From Bacteroidales bacterium UBA4363 (GTDB lineage Bacteria; Bacteroidota; Bacteroidia; Bacteroidales; Paludibacteraceae): DNA of 27,912 bases. The position numbers and the translations under genes were made by a program. How positions within the stretch are numbered: position 1 is the stretch's first letter; each line of letters begins with the position of its first letter. The notes under the pieces are model-generated. The model ran no database searches. It had not been told where the DNA came from and worked only from the letters and a program-made list of their open reading frames with translations. Below are positions 1 to 8,071 of the stretch, in pieces. The stretch lies in contig DGSL01000025.1 of the NCBI GenBank assembly GCA_002393965.1, positions 1 through 27,912 of the forward strand, written 5' to 3'.

Positions 1-265
1 CGTCGTTCAGCTGGTCTGCCTTGAGGTCAACCAACCGTTCATCATCGAAGTCAGCGTATGCAAACTTCAAGCTGTGATTGTGCATAGCCTGATAGCAAAG
101 CGTTGACTTACCGCTTCGCCTGACACCAATGACTACCTGTGCCTGAGTGCTTTTAAAATCAATCAAAGTTTCTTCACGCCGCTGGCATAATGCCTCTTCA
201 GCTCTGCTTTCCATTTCCTCCTGCTGGTCAGTGAGGATGAATTCCAATGTCCTTTTGTCAACCAT
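1..265 (-). CDS. AAA_14-type ATPase, N-terminal part (cut by window edge)
   Basis: Reading the minus strand from the ATG at 265 gives 88 open codons running off the left edge. The protein begins MVDKRTLEFILTDQQEE and carries a clear Walker A P-loop, GVRRSGKST, at residues 47-55, followed by a stretch resembling the usual 'YADFDDERL' segment of the DUF4143/AAA_14 family. Those proteins are about 380-450 residues with an N-terminal P-loop ATPase and a C-terminal domain, and are very common in Bacteroidota; their role is mostly unknown. The Walker B motif and C-terminus lie outside the window, so intactness cannot be judged. It is transcribed away from uxaC. Its upstream region carries three regularly spaced repeats. 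The family assignment is confident, the function is not. Confidence 0.8.
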   Translation of the reverse strand, partial: MVDKRTLEFILTDQQEEMESRAEEALCQRREETLIDFKSTQAQVVIGVRRSGKSTLCYQAMHNHSLKFAYADFDDERLVDLKADQLND

Positions 266-284
266 AACGATGATATTTTGGGTG

Positions 285-292
285 AAAAAATA
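285..292 (-). promoter_or_regulatory. possible -7 box for the ATPase gene
   Basis: On the minus strand 285-292 reads TATTTTTT, seven of eight matches to the Bacteroides -7 consensus TAnnTTTG, 20 bp upstream of the ATPase start codon. No TTTG lies at the expected -33 spacing; that place is occupied by the first of the 32-33 bp-spaced repeats. A weak promoter helped or blocked by a protein bound to the repeats would fit, but this is inference. Confidence 0.3.
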
Positions 293-308
293 CGAAGAAA
301 AAACGTAA

Positions 309-392
309 AACGCGATATTTTACATAAAAACATAGCATCAGAATACGATATTTTACAAGAAATGACGTTTTAGAACGCGATATTTTACATAA
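309..392. repeat. three regularly spaced direct repeats upstream of the ATPase gene
   Basis: The 19-bp sequence AACGCGATATTTTACATAA occurs exactly at 309-327 and at 374-392, with a degenerate copy (core TACGATATTTTACA) at 344-357. The common core starts are 33 and 32 bp apart, about three helical turns, so the copies lie on the same DNA face. They sit directly upstream of the ATPase gene and read as its operator or as binding sites of a protein. No palindromic CRISPR-like structure is present. Confidence 0.75.
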
Positions 393-550
393 TAACGCCA
401 CAATTTTAAAAGTGTAGTTTTGACATTTAACCTTTAGAACGCGCTACGTCCAATGCTTGTGACGCTATTCGGGATTGTGACGCTCGTCAGTCCTGTGCAG
501 TATGCGATTATCCATAAAATGCCAAATACATTATTTATTATCAGAACATA
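393..550. other. intergenic stretch, nothing definite
   Basis: This gap lies between the repeats upstream of the ATPase gene and the uxaC terminator. No credible ORF, RNA gene or promoter was recognised. The only structure seen is a short direct repeat, TTGTGACGCT, at 457-466 and 475-484. Confidence 0.5.
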
Positions 551-587
551 GAAAACGGGGAAGGAATTCAATTCCTTCCCCGTTTTC
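551..587 (-). terminator. rho-independent terminator after uxaC
   Basis: A perfect 17-bp inverted repeat (551-567 with 571-587) encloses a three-base loop. The arm begins GAAAACGGGGAAGG. The outer base pairs are A/T, so a T-rich end is present in both reading directions. It lies 42 bp beyond the uxaC stop and is best assigned to uxaC. Confidence 0.85.
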
Positions 588-629
588 TGTGGTTATATTG
601 CCCTACTCTGAGAGGGCAAAATTCTTCGT

Positions 630-2045
630 TTAGAAGTTGAAGAACTTGTTGGCGTTGTTGTAGCAGATGTCTTCGATCATCTGGTTGACACGCTGCTCCT
701 CATATCCGGTGTAAGGGATGAGGCCGTTCTCGATGTCGTTTCCTACGAGGTTGCAGAGGGTACGACGGAAGTACTCGTGACGAGGGTAGGAGAGGAACGA
801 ACGGCTGTCGGTAAGCATGCCGACGAAGCGGCTGAGCAGACCCAGCAAGGAGAGTGCATTCATCTGCTTCTCCATACCGTCTTTCTGATCGAGGAACCAC
901 CATCCGGAACCGAACTGGATCTTGCCCGGAACGGAGCCGTCCTGGAAGTTACCCAGCATGGTAGCGATTACTTCGTTAGCGCAAGGGTTCAGGTTGTAGA
1001 GGATGGTCTTCGACAACTTGCCTTCTACGTTCAGTTCGTCAAGGAAGTGTGAGCAAGCCTTTGCCGTCGTGAACTCACCGATAGAGTCAAAGCCGGTGTC
1101 GGCACCGAGCTGGTTGAACATCTTGGTGTTGTTGTTACGGATGGCACCGTAGTGGTACTGCTGTGTCCATCCAGCATTGTAGTCCATGATGGCCATTTCC
1201 TTGAGGAATGCATGCTTGAACTTGCGCTGTTCCAGTACAGAAGGAGTCTGTCCGGAGAGTGCCTTGCCCAGGATGGCATCGATTTCGGCATTGGTGTATG
1301 GTTCGTCATAGAACTCCTCGATACCGTGGTCGGAGAGTTTACATCCTTTGGATGCGAAGAAGTCGTGACGCTTCTGTAGTGCTGCGATGAGGTCGGCAAA
1401 GGTGGCGATGTTGGTATCGGAAACCTTCGAGAGTTTCTCGATATAGCCTTTCCAGGTTGCTGCCTCGATATTCATGGCTGCGTCAGGACGCCATGCCGGA
1501 ATCATGCGGGTCTTGGCAGACTTGTCAGCAGCCACCATGTCGTGCCACTCAAGGGTATCGACAGGATCGTCCGTGGTACAGACAACTTCTACATTATAGA
1601 AAGCCATGAGTCCCTGAGGCGTGAACTTCGGATCGTTGGCAATAAGGTCGTTGCACTTGTCATATATAGCCTTTGCGTTCGTTGGGTTGAGCGTCTCGTT
1701 GATGCCGAATGCCGTCTTCAGTTCCAGGTGAGTCCAGTGATAGAGCGGATTGCGGAAAGTATAAGGAACCGTTTCAGCCCACTTCTCGAACTTCTCCCAG
1801 TCGGAGGTGTCCTTTCCTGTGCAGTAACGCTCATCCACACCGTTGGAACGCATGGCGCGCCACTTGTAGTGGTCGCCCATGAGCCAAATCTGTGCAATCG
1901 ACTCGAAGCGTTTGTTCTCCGCAACCATCTGCGGAATCAGGTGGCAGTGGTAGTCAATGATAGGCATTTTCTTTGCGTGCTCATGATAGAGCTTCTGAGC
2001 CGTTTCCGTCTGCAACAGGAAATTCTCATCCATAAATTTCTTCAT
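630..2045 (-). CDS. uxaC: glucuronate/galacturonate isomerase
   Basis: UxaC (EC 5.3.1.12) converts D-galacturonate to D-tagaturonate and D-glucuronate to D-fructuronate in the cytoplasm, the first step of the isomerase pathway of hexuronate breakdown. The 471-residue length is typical of the family. The start MKKFMDENFLLQ and the amidohydrolase-type metal motif DYHCHL (His33, His35) are as expected, as are the downstream blocks WLMGDHYKWRAMR and TTDDP. The gene diverges from uxaB across 239 bp and is closed by a strong hairpin at 551-587. The ATG at 2045 begins the conserved N-terminus, so the start is well supported. No convincing promoter was found on its side of the divergent region. Confidence 0.97.
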   Translation of the reverse strand: MKKFMDENFLLQTETAQKLYHEHAKKMPIIDYHCHLIPQMVAENKRFESIAQIWLMGDHYKWRAMRSNGVDERYCTGKDTSDWEKFEKWAETVPYTFRNPLYHWTHLELKTAFGINETLNPTNAKAIYDKCNDLIANDPKFTPQGLMAFYNVEVVCTTDDPVDTLEWHDMVAADKSAKTRMIPAWRPDAAMNIEAATWKGYIEKLSKVSDTNIATFADLIAALQKRHDFFASKGCKLSDHGIEEFYDEPYTNAEIDAILGKALSGQTPSVLEQRKFKHAFLKEMAIMDYNAGWTQQYHYGAIRNNNTKMFNQLGADTGFDSIGEFTTAKACSHFLDELNVEGKLSKTILYNLNPCANEVIATMLGNFQDGSVPGKIQFGSGWWFLDQKDGMEKQMNALSLLGLLSRFVGMLTDSRSFLSYPRHEYFRRTLCNLVGNDIENGLIPYTGYEEQRVNQMIEDICYNNANKFFNF

Positions 2046-2181
2046 AGTACTTGTGAATTTTTTAGGTATTGAAATTTGTGAAATAAAATTCGGTTAATCA
2101 ACCTCAAAGGCAAGAGAACAAAAGGGGGGACGGGAGACCGGAATCCCCCTTGACCTTGCGCAGACAAAAATAAAAGGATTT

Positions 2182-2213
2182 TTTGTTTTTTCAAAAACAA
2201 TTCGGTAAATTTG
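2182..2213 (+). promoter_or_regulatory. uxaB promoter, Bacteroides type
   Basis: TTTG at 2182-2185 is followed after 20 bp by TAAATTTG at 2206-2213, a perfect match to TTTG-N19/21-TAnnTTTG. Transcription would start near 2220, giving a leader of about 65 nt before the uxaB ATG. An imperfect GC-rich inverted repeat (arms GGGGGA/TCCCCC, about 2125-2149) lies upstream and could be an operator; this was not resolved. Confidence 0.75.
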
Positions 2214-2284
2214 TACTCCGTAAGTGCAGTGAGAAAAGCGAGTCTGCATAAGGAACAAAACAATTTTTAAATAACACTAATATT

Positions 2285-3757
2285 ATGAAAGAGTTAAACA
2301 AGAGAACAGCTCCCAAGTCGGTGGCTCCAGAGAGAATCATTCAATTCGGAGAAGGAAACTTCCTTCGTGCTTTTGTAGATTGGATTATCTACAACATGAA
2401 TCAGAAGACGAACTTCAATTCGAGTGTCGTAGTGGTTCAGCCTATCGATAAGGGTATGGTGGAGTGGCTGAACGGCCAGGATTGTCTGTACCACGTGAAC
2501 CTGCAGGGGTTGGATGAAGGTAAGGCCGTAAACAGCATTACGCGTGTGGATGTTATCTCTCGTGCTCTGAACCCATATTCGCAGAATCAGGCCTTCATGG
2601 CTCTGGCTGACCAGCCTGAAATCCGTTTCGTGATTTCCAACACGACGGAGGCTGGTATTGCTTTTGACGACAGTTGTAAACTCAGCGACAAGCCGGCATC
2701 GTCATATCCGGGCAAGTTGACTCAGTTGCTCTATCGTCGATTCAAGACTTTCAACGGAGATCCGACGAAGGGTTTGATCATCATGCCTTGCGAGTTGATC
2801 TTCCTGAACGGACATCACCTGAAGGACTGCATCAAGAAGTACATCGAACTGTGGAAGGCAGACTTCGGTGCTGACTATGCAGCATTCAAGGAGTGGTTTG
2901 AGAAATACAACTACGTTTGCGCTACGCTCGTTGACCGTATCGTTCCAGGATTCCCACGTGACACCATCGAGGAAATCCGCGAGCGAATCGGATACCGTGA
3001 CGACCTTGTAGTAAAGGCAGAGATTTTCCACTTGTGGGTAATCGAGAAGGCCGAGAATATGACCGTAGAGCAGATGCGTGAGGAATTCCCGGCCGAGAAG
3101 GCTGGCCTGCACGTACTGGTTACGGACAACGAAAAGCCATATCACGAGCGTAAGGTGACGTTGCTGAACGGACCTCACACGGTTCTTTCGCCGGTGGCAT
3201 TCCTGAGCGGAGTCAATATCGTACGTGATGCTTGCAACCACCCGGTAATCGGAAAGTATATCCACAAGGTACAGTTCGATGAGCTCATGCAGACTCTGAA
3301 CCTGCCAATGGATGAGTTGCAGAAGTTTGCGGCTGACGTACTCGACCGCTTCAACAACCCATTCGTTGACCACCAGGTAACGTCCATCATGTTGAACTCC
3401 TTCCCTAAGTATGAGACAAGAGACCTGCCAGGTGTGAAGATCTATCTCGAGCGCAAGGGCGAACTGCCAAAGGGTCTCGTCTTCGGATTGGCAGCCATCA
3501 TTACCTATTACAAAGGTGGCAAGCGTGAGGACGGAACGGAAATCGTACCGAACGACGATCAGAAGATCATGGATCTGCTCAAGAACCTGTGGGCAACCGG
3601 TGACACGCAGAAGGTGGCAGAAGGCGTGCTCGCAGAAGAGTATATCTGGCATGAGAATCTGAACAAGACCGTTCCGGGTCTGACCGCAGCAGTAAAGGGT
3701 TATCTGGATCTGATTCAGGAGAAGGGTATGCTTGAGGCAGTCAAGACGATTCTCTAA
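2285..3757 (+). CDS. uxaB: tagaturonate reductase (altronate oxidoreductase)
   Basis: UxaB (EC 1.1.1.58) reduces D-tagaturonate to D-altronate with NADH, the step after UxaC. The 490-residue protein has the polyol/mannitol dehydrogenase layout: an N-terminal Rossmann domain (about residues 17-245) beginning RIIQFGEGNFLRAFVDW, a central VDRIVPGFP block, and a C-terminal helical domain (about 260-480) with the family-typical block KVTLLNGPHT. A related uxuB (fructuronate reductase) activity is possible from family membership alone, but pairing with UxaC and UxaA favours UxaB. It has its own promoter and a strong terminator at 3775-3819, so uxaA downstream probably has separate expression or relies on readthrough. 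Confidence 0.93.
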   Translation: MKELNKRTAPKSVAPERIIQFGEGNFLRAFVDWIIYNMNQKTNFNSSVVVVQPIDKGMVEWLNGQDCLYHVNLQGLDEGKAVNSITRVDVISRALNPYSQNQAFMALADQPEIRFVISNTTEAGIAFDDSCKLSDKPASSYPGKLTQLLYRRFKTFNGDPTKGLIIMPCELIFLNGHHLKDCIKKYIELWKADFGADYAAFKEWFEKYNYVCATLVDRIVPGFPRDTIEEIRERIGYRDDLVVKAEIFHLWVIEKAENMTVEQMREEFPAEKAGLHVLVTDNEKPYHERKVTLLNGPHTVLSPVAFLSGVNIVRDACNHPVIGKYIHKVQFDELMQTLNLPMDELQKFAADVLDRFNNPFVDHQVTSIMLNSFPKYETRDLPGVKIYLERKGELPKGLVFGLAAIITYYKGGKREDGTEIVPNDDQKIMDLLKNLWATGDTQKVAEGVLAEEYIWHENLNKTVPGLTAAVKGYLDLIQEKGMLEAVKTIL

Positions 3758-3774
3758 TATTGTAACCAGAATAG

Positions 3775-3819
3775 AAAAAAGAGCATCCTCTCTCAGGAAG
3801 AAAGAATGCTCTTTTTTTC
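3775..3819 (+). terminator. rho-independent terminator after uxaB
   Basis: A 12-bp stem (AAAAAAGAGCAT at 3775-3786 with its complement at 3806-3817) is followed by a T run. It lies 18 bp beyond the uxaB stop. Confidence 0.85.
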
Positions 3820-3953
3820 TACCTTAAAAATAAAATCAATCACTCAATCCATTAAACATCAGACTCCGGTATCAACGACAACAGACAGACGTGACGTACC
3901 CGCCAATCATGTCTCGTAGATCAGAGTCCTATGAATTAACACAAACATCAACT

Positions 3954-5444
3954 ATGGCTAAATTCATTAAAATCAATCCGTCCGACAACGTGGCTGTGGC
4001 TATCGAGAACTTGTCGAAAGGCGAACAATTGAATGTGGAAGGAACAGAGGTGACGCTGATCGAGGATGTTCCAGCAGGACATAAGTTTACCCTGAAAGAT
4101 GTAGCCGAAGGGGAAGATGTCATCAAGTATGGTTTCCCGATCGGACATGCCAAGAAGGTCTTGAAAAAAGGCAGTTGGGCATACGATGAGAATATCAAGA
4201 CGAATCTCAGCGGCTTGCTCGAATATACCTGGAATCCGACAAAGGTGACCCTTGACGATACGGACCGAAAACTGACTTTCAAGGGTTACAAACGAGCAAA
4301 CGGAGAGGTGGGTATCCGTAACGAGATCTGGATTGTCCCGACCGTAGGATGCGTCAATGGTATCGCAGACAATATCATCACCGAGTTCAAGCGCGAGATA
4401 GGGAGTGACGTGAAAGTGGATGCCATCGAGGCTTTCAAGCACAACTATGGTTGCTCTCAGTTGGGTGACGACCATGAATCTACCAAGAAGATACTTCGGG
4501 ACATCGTCCTGCACCCGAATGCAGGCGGCGTGTTGGTTCTGGCACTCGGTTGTGAGAACAACCAGCCGGACGTATTCGAGGAGTTTCTGGGTGATTACGA
4601 CAAATCCCGCATCAAATTCCTCATCACACAGAATGTGGAGAATGAGGTAGAAGAGGGAGTGAAGATCCTGAAAGAACTTTACGCTCAGGCTTCGAAGGAC
4701 GTGCGTACGGAGGTTCCTCTTTCCGAACTGAAGGTCGGTCTGAAGTGCGGAGGTTCGGACGGATTCTCCGGAATTACAGCCAATCCTCTCCTGGGTGTGT
4801 TCTCCGATTTCCTTGTGGCTCAGGGAGGAACCACCATCCTGACCGAGGTGCCGGAGATGTTCGGTGCTGAAACGATTCTGATGAACCGTTGTGAAACGAA
4901 GGAACTCTTCGACAAGACCGTACATCTGATCAACGACTTCAAGGACTACTTCCTTTCGCACGGCGAACCAGTAGGGGAGAATCCATCTCCGGGAAATAAG
5001 AAGGGTGGTATCTCTACCCTCGAAGACAAGGCGCTTGGCTGTACGCAGAAGTGTGGCAAATCCTATGTGAAGGATGTGCTCATGTACGGTGAACGGCTCA
5101 AGACAAAGGGTCTGAATCTGTTGAGCGCACCGGGTAACGACCTGGTTGCTTCCACTGCCCTCGGAGCGGCTGGCTGTCAGATGGTGCTCTTCACCACCGG
5201 ACGCGGTACTCCTTTCGGCTCTTTCGTTCCGACCATGAAGATTTCCACTAACACCCCTCTCTACAAGAAGAAGGGTAATTGGATTGACTTCAATGCCGGA
5301 CAGTTGGTAGATGGTAAGTCCATGGATCAACTCAAGGAGGAGTTCATCGATTACATCATACGGGTGGCAAATGGTGAGCTGGTCAACCATGAGAAGCATG
5401 ATTCCCATGCAATGGCCATCTTCAAGAGAGGCGTTACCCTTTAA
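3954..5444 (+). CDS. uxaA: altronate dehydratase
   Basis: UxaA (EC 4.2.1.7) dehydrates D-altronate to 2-keto-3-deoxy-D-gluconate, the third step of galacturonate catabolism. The reading frame is open from 3891, but the conserved N-terminus starts at the ATG at 3954 (MAKFIKINPSDNVAVAI), giving 496 residues, the usual length. An N-terminal SAF domain (about 1-75) precedes the altronate/galactarate dehydratase catalytic region, with blocks VPTVGCVNGIADNI, HNYGCSQLGDDHE, ALGCENNQ and LKCGGSDGFSG; the conserved Cys and Asp residues fit the family's metal dependence. No promoter of the TAnnTTTG class was recognised between the uxaB terminator and the start. It converges on trpA and shares a terminator with it. 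Confidence 0.95.
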   Translation: MAKFIKINPSDNVAVAIENLSKGEQLNVEGTEVTLIEDVPAGHKFTLKDVAEGEDVIKYGFPIGHAKKVLKKGSWAYDENIKTNLSGLLEYTWNPTKVTLDDTDRKLTFKGYKRANGEVGIRNEIWIVPTVGCVNGIADNIITEFKREIGSDVKVDAIEAFKHNYGCSQLGDDHESTKKILRDIVLHPNAGGVLVLALGCENNQPDVFEEFLGDYDKSRIKFLITQNVENEVEEGVKILKELYAQASKDVRTEVPLSELKVGLKCGGSDGFSGITANPLLGVFSDFLVAQGGTTILTEVPEMFGAETILMNRCETKELFDKTVHLINDFKDYFLSHGEPVGENPSPGNKKGGISTLEDKALGCTQKCGKSYVKDVLMYGERLKTKGLNLLSAPGNDLVASTALGAAGCQMVLFTTGRGTPFGSFVPTMKISTNTPLYKKKGNWIDFNAGQLVDGKSMDQLKEEFIDYIIRVANGELVNHEKHDSHAMAIFKRGVTL

Positions 5445-5465
5445 CGAAGGGGTTGCATTATAAGA

Positions 5466-5510
5466 AACAAAGGAGGTCGGAACGTCAGTTCCGACCTCCT
5501 TTGTTCTTTT
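5466..5510. terminator. bidirectional terminator between uxaA and trpA
   Basis: A perfect 18-bp stem (5466-5483 with 5488-5505, arm AACAAAGGAGGTCGGAAC) has a four-base loop and a CTTTT tail on the plus strand. On the minus strand the stem is followed by TCTTATAA. It separates two convergent genes and can end both transcripts. Confidence 0.85.
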
Positions 5511-5628
5511 GGGGAAACGAAAAGCATTCTTATGTTGTTCAGAATGTCTCTTCATCGAGATTCAATAAATAAGTCGGAGCAACCTCGTCTCTTTTACAAG
5601 TCGCAGTCGCTGGACTTGTGCCTGGATC

Positions 5629-6405
5629 CTATGAATTCAGTTGAAGCAGCAGGGTATCAACGGCAGCGGGGATATTGTCCGGATGTTGTTCCAGTGCATG
5701 GACAAAGGCACTGCCGACAATGCCTCCTGAGGCGTGTCGGCACGCAGAATCATACGTTTCGCGGTTTGAGATGCCAAAGCCGATAAGACGTGGATTCTTC
5801 AATTTCATGGCATTGATGCGGTCGAAGTATGCTTCTTTGCTGCCTGCGAAACTCTTCTGCATACCCGTGGTAGAGGCGCTTGACACCATGTAGATGAATC
5901 CGTTGCTGTTGTCGTCAATCTCGCGGATGCGTTCATCCGATGTCTCAGGGGTGATCAGCAGGATATTCTCAAGGTGAAATCTGTCGGCCGTTGTCTTGAA
6001 CTCTTCCAGGTATTCGCGCATAGGCAGGTCCGGAATGATAAAACCGTCGATTCCGATTTCAGCACAGCGGGCACAGAACTTCTCGAATCCGTAGCGGAGT
6101 ATGGGGTTGATATAGCCCATGAAGACGAGCGGGATGCTGACTTCCTTGCGGATATCCTTCAACTGATCCAACAGGAGGCTGAGTGACATGCCGTTACGCA
6201 GTGCTATGTTGGAAGAATTCTGAATGACGGGGCCATCGGCAAGTGGATCGCTGAACGGAATGCCAATCTCTACGAGGTCGATTCCTTTCTGCTCCAAGGT
6301 GCGGATGATAGTGACCGTGTCATGAAGATGTGGAAATCCGGCACTGAAATAGACAGAGAGAATACGGCTTTTCTTGTTCTGAAACAGTAGGTTTATGCGG
6401 TTCAT
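5629..6405 (-). CDS. trpA: tryptophan synthase alpha chain
   Basis: TrpA cleaves indole-3-glycerol phosphate to indole and glyceraldehyde 3-phosphate and passes indole to TrpB. The frame is open from 6450, but the family start is the ATG at 6405 (MNRINLLFQNKK), giving 258 residues. The TIM-barrel motifs are present: FSAGFP, then VEIGIPFSDPLADGP with the catalytic Glu and Asp, FMGYINP, and GIDGFIIPDLP. It is the last gene of the operon. A 190-bp gap with an inverted-repeat element and an A9 tract separates it from trpF, much more than the other junctions. Confidence 0.97.
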   Translation of the reverse strand: MNRINLLFQNKKSRILSVYFSAGFPHLHDTVTIIRTLEQKGIDLVEIGIPFSDPLADGPVIQNSSNIALRNGMSLSLLLDQLKDIRKEVSIPLVFMGYINPILRYGFEKFCARCAEIGIDGFIIPDLPMREYLEEFKTTADRFHLENILLITPETSDERIREIDDNSNGFIYMVSSASTTGMQKSFAGSKEAYFDRINAMKLKNPRLIGFGISNRETYDSACRHASGGIVGSAFVHALEQHPDNIPAAVDTLLLQLNS

Positions 6406-6412
6406 AGAATCG

Positions 6413-6421
6413 TTTTTTTTT
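6413..6421 (-). promoter_or_regulatory. A9 tract just upstream of trpA
   Basis: On the coding strand nine A residues end eight bases before the trpA ATG. In a phylum without Shine-Dalgarno sequences an unstructured A-rich leader may help ribosome loading. That role is inference. Confidence 0.35.
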
Positions 6422-6502
6422 ATTTGTGATAGAAAAAAGTTTATTTTCAATTGTCCTTATTTTTGAGCTATGGCATAGTTCGAGTAAACCTTATTTTTAT
6501 TT

Positions 6503-6596
6503 AGACCTTTTTTGCCAAGGAAATGATGAAGCAAGCTTATCATTGTCCGGGTTTCAAAAGTTCGACCTCTGCTCATCTGGCTCACAAAAAAGGTCT
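6503..6596. repeat. 94-bp hairpin or MITE-like element between trpF and trpA
   Basis: AGACCTTTTTTG at 6503-6514 is repeated in perfect inverted form at 6585-6596. The interior also folds: on the minus strand GCCA/TGGC and GATGAGCA/TGCTTCATC can pair with small bulges, so the whole element can form one long imperfect hairpin. One end abuts the trpF stop codon (6596-6598). It has no ORF. It could be a small non-autonomous insertion or an RNA structure that sets the trpF/trpA expression ratio. No flanking target duplication was established. Confidence 0.6.
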
Positions 6597-7240
6597 TATT
6601 CGTCTGAGGCGGTCATTCTTTGGCAGAATCTCTGAAGAGCTGCCATGTCCTTGATTCCGGGTGAGGTCTCAAAACGGCTGTTGAGATCGTACCCTGCCAG
6701 TTTCGGATGGTGGAATCGATGCAGCTCCTCCAGACTATCTTCTCCAATTCCCCCACTCAACAGAAACGGGGTATTGCCGGAGTACTGACGTAGCAGATCC
6801 CAGTCAAACGTCCTGCCACTGCCTCCGTAAGTACTTGTCTTCGTATCGAAAAGGAAAAGGTCGCAGCCCCCCTCGTAATCGCTGATGGCTTCCAGGTCAT
6901 CGGCTTCTCCTATGGAAAAAGCCTTGATGATGCAGAAACCTTCTTCCCTCATCTGGACACATTGAACAGGTGTTTCAGCTCCGTGAAATTGCAATGTGTC
7001 CAAATGGAAGCGTTTTGCTGTCTCCCGCATGACGGAGAGAGACTCGTTGACAAACACCCCAACGCGCTTCGTGTCATCGGGCAGGGAGTCAATGGATGCA
7101 ACGTCCAGACAGTAGGCATAGCGAGGGGAGGGAGGATAGAATACAAATCCCATCAGGTCAGGATGGATTACGGAGCCAATGCGGCGGATATTGTCCGCCT
7201 CCCGCATGCCGCATATTTTCAAAAGTTTTCCGTTGATCAT
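6596..7240 (-). CDS. trpF: phosphoribosylanthranilate isomerase
   Basis: TrpF (EC 5.3.1.24) carries out the Amadori rearrangement of phosphoribosylanthranilate to CdRP. The 214-residue TIM barrel begins with the expected LLKICGMREADNIRRI (catalytic Cys in KICGM), followed by MGFVFYPPSPRY, TLQFHGAE, LFDTKTSTYGGSGRTFDW and FLLSGGI. Its ATG overlaps the trpC stop by four bases (ATGA), a usual sign of translational coupling. Confidence 0.96.
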   Translation of the reverse strand: MINGKLLKICGMREADNIRRIGSVIHPDLMGFVFYPPSPRYAYCLDVASIDSLPDDTKRVGVFVNESLSVMRETAKRFHLDTLQFHGAETPVQCVQMREEGFCIIKAFSIGEADDLEAISDYEGGCDLFLFDTKTSTYGGSGRTFDWDLLRQYSGNTPFLLSGGIGEDSLEELHRFHHPKLAGYDLNSRFETSPGIKDMAALQRFCQRMTASDE

Positions 7241-8028
7241 TTTCTGAGTTGTGAGATGAATTGTTGCAGGGCTTCGCCCGGATGATTCTGCTTCATGAAA
7301 TTCTCACCCATGAGAAATCCTCTGTATCCCAGTTTCCGGAGGTGGATCACGGTGTCTGGATGGCTGATGCCACTTTCGCTGATATGCACCGTCTCTTCGG
7401 TGAAGTGTCGGGCCAGAACTTCGGACACGGATACATCCGTGACGAAGGTTCTCAGGTTGCGGTTGTTGACTCCATAGACATCGGCACCGAGATTCAGCGT
7501 TGCATTCAGTTCTTCCAGATTGTGAACCTCAAGCAGCACTTCAAGTGATATCTCGTGAGCCAGCAGGATAAAGCGTCTCAGCGTATCCACCGGAATGGCA
7601 GAGGCAATAAGGAGAATGGCGTCGGCTCCGATTGCTTTTGCCTCGTGGATCTGCAGTTCGTCAATGATAAACTCCTTGCGGAGAATCGGACAGTGGACAT
7701 GGGGGCGGACCTCCTCAATAAACGAGGGCTCTCCCCCGAAGTACGGAGTATCCGTCAGGATGGAAACGGCTGCGGCACCGTTCCTGTCATAAGCAGGGAT
7801 GACCTCCAAAGGGTCGGCATCGGCGTGAATCCACCCTTTTGAAGGTGATTTGCGTTTGAACTCGCTGATGATGCCATGGTCGGAACGGGTCAAAGCGGAG
7901 CGCAGACTCAGGGTCGGACGCGAATAGAGAGGGCGCTGTTGGAAATCCTGAATGGTGACGTGAGGTTTCACCTCCGTCTCCAGCATATTTCGCTTGTCGT
8001 CGAGAATTTGAGAGAGAATCGAGTCCAT
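7237..8028 (-). CDS. trpC: indole-3-glycerol phosphate synthase
   Basis: TrpC (EC 4.1.1.48) closes the indole ring on CdRP to give indole-3-glycerol phosphate. The frame is open from 8106, but that would overlap trpD; the family start is the ATG at 8028 (MDSILSQILDDKRNML), giving 263 residues and a 43-bp gap after trpD. Diagnostic blocks are ISEFKRKSPSKGWI, SILTDTPYFGG, ILRKEFIIDELQI (catalytic Lys), VNNRNLRTF and SESGI. It is coupled to trpF by a four-base overlap. Confidence 0.96.
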   Translation of the reverse strand: MDSILSQILDDKRNMLETEVKPHVTIQDFQQRPLYSRPTLSLRSALTRSDHGIISEFKRKSPSKGWIHADADPLEVIPAYDRNGAAAVSILTDTPYFGGEPSFIEEVRPHVHCPILRKEFIIDELQIHEAKAIGADAILLIASAIPVDTLRRFILLAHEISLEVLLEVHNLEELNATLNLGADVYGVNNRNLRTFVTDVSVSEVLARHFTEETVHISESGISHPDTVIHLRKLGYRGFLMGENFMKQNHPGEALQQFISQLRK

Positions 8029-8071
8029 GGGGATGCAAATGTCGTTAAAAAGTACCGTACTTTGTTGCTCT

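Noticed and set aside
309..392. Possible CRISPR array
   Set aside because: Only three copies, one degenerate, with 13-17 bp between them; too short and irregular for spacers, and no cas gene is near.
2101..2160. Promoter for uxaC in the divergent region
   Set aside because: TTTG boxes exist on the minus strand (near 2103 and 2118), but no -7 box with acceptable match was found at 19-21 bp spacing.
2702..3652. 316-codon open frame antisense to uxaB
   Set aside because: It is a shadow of the conserved uxaB gene and shows no family motif.
3948..5555. 535-codon open frame antisense to uxaA
   Set aside because: It lies wholly opposite the well-supported uxaA, has no recognisable domain, and crosses the shared terminator. 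Long antisense frames are common opposite genes with this codon use.
5596..5619. Inverted repeat ACAAGTC/GACTTGT downstream of trpA as a terminator
   Set aside because: On the minus strand it is followed by AAAAGAGACG, not by T residues. The stronger hairpin at 5466-5505 is the better terminator.
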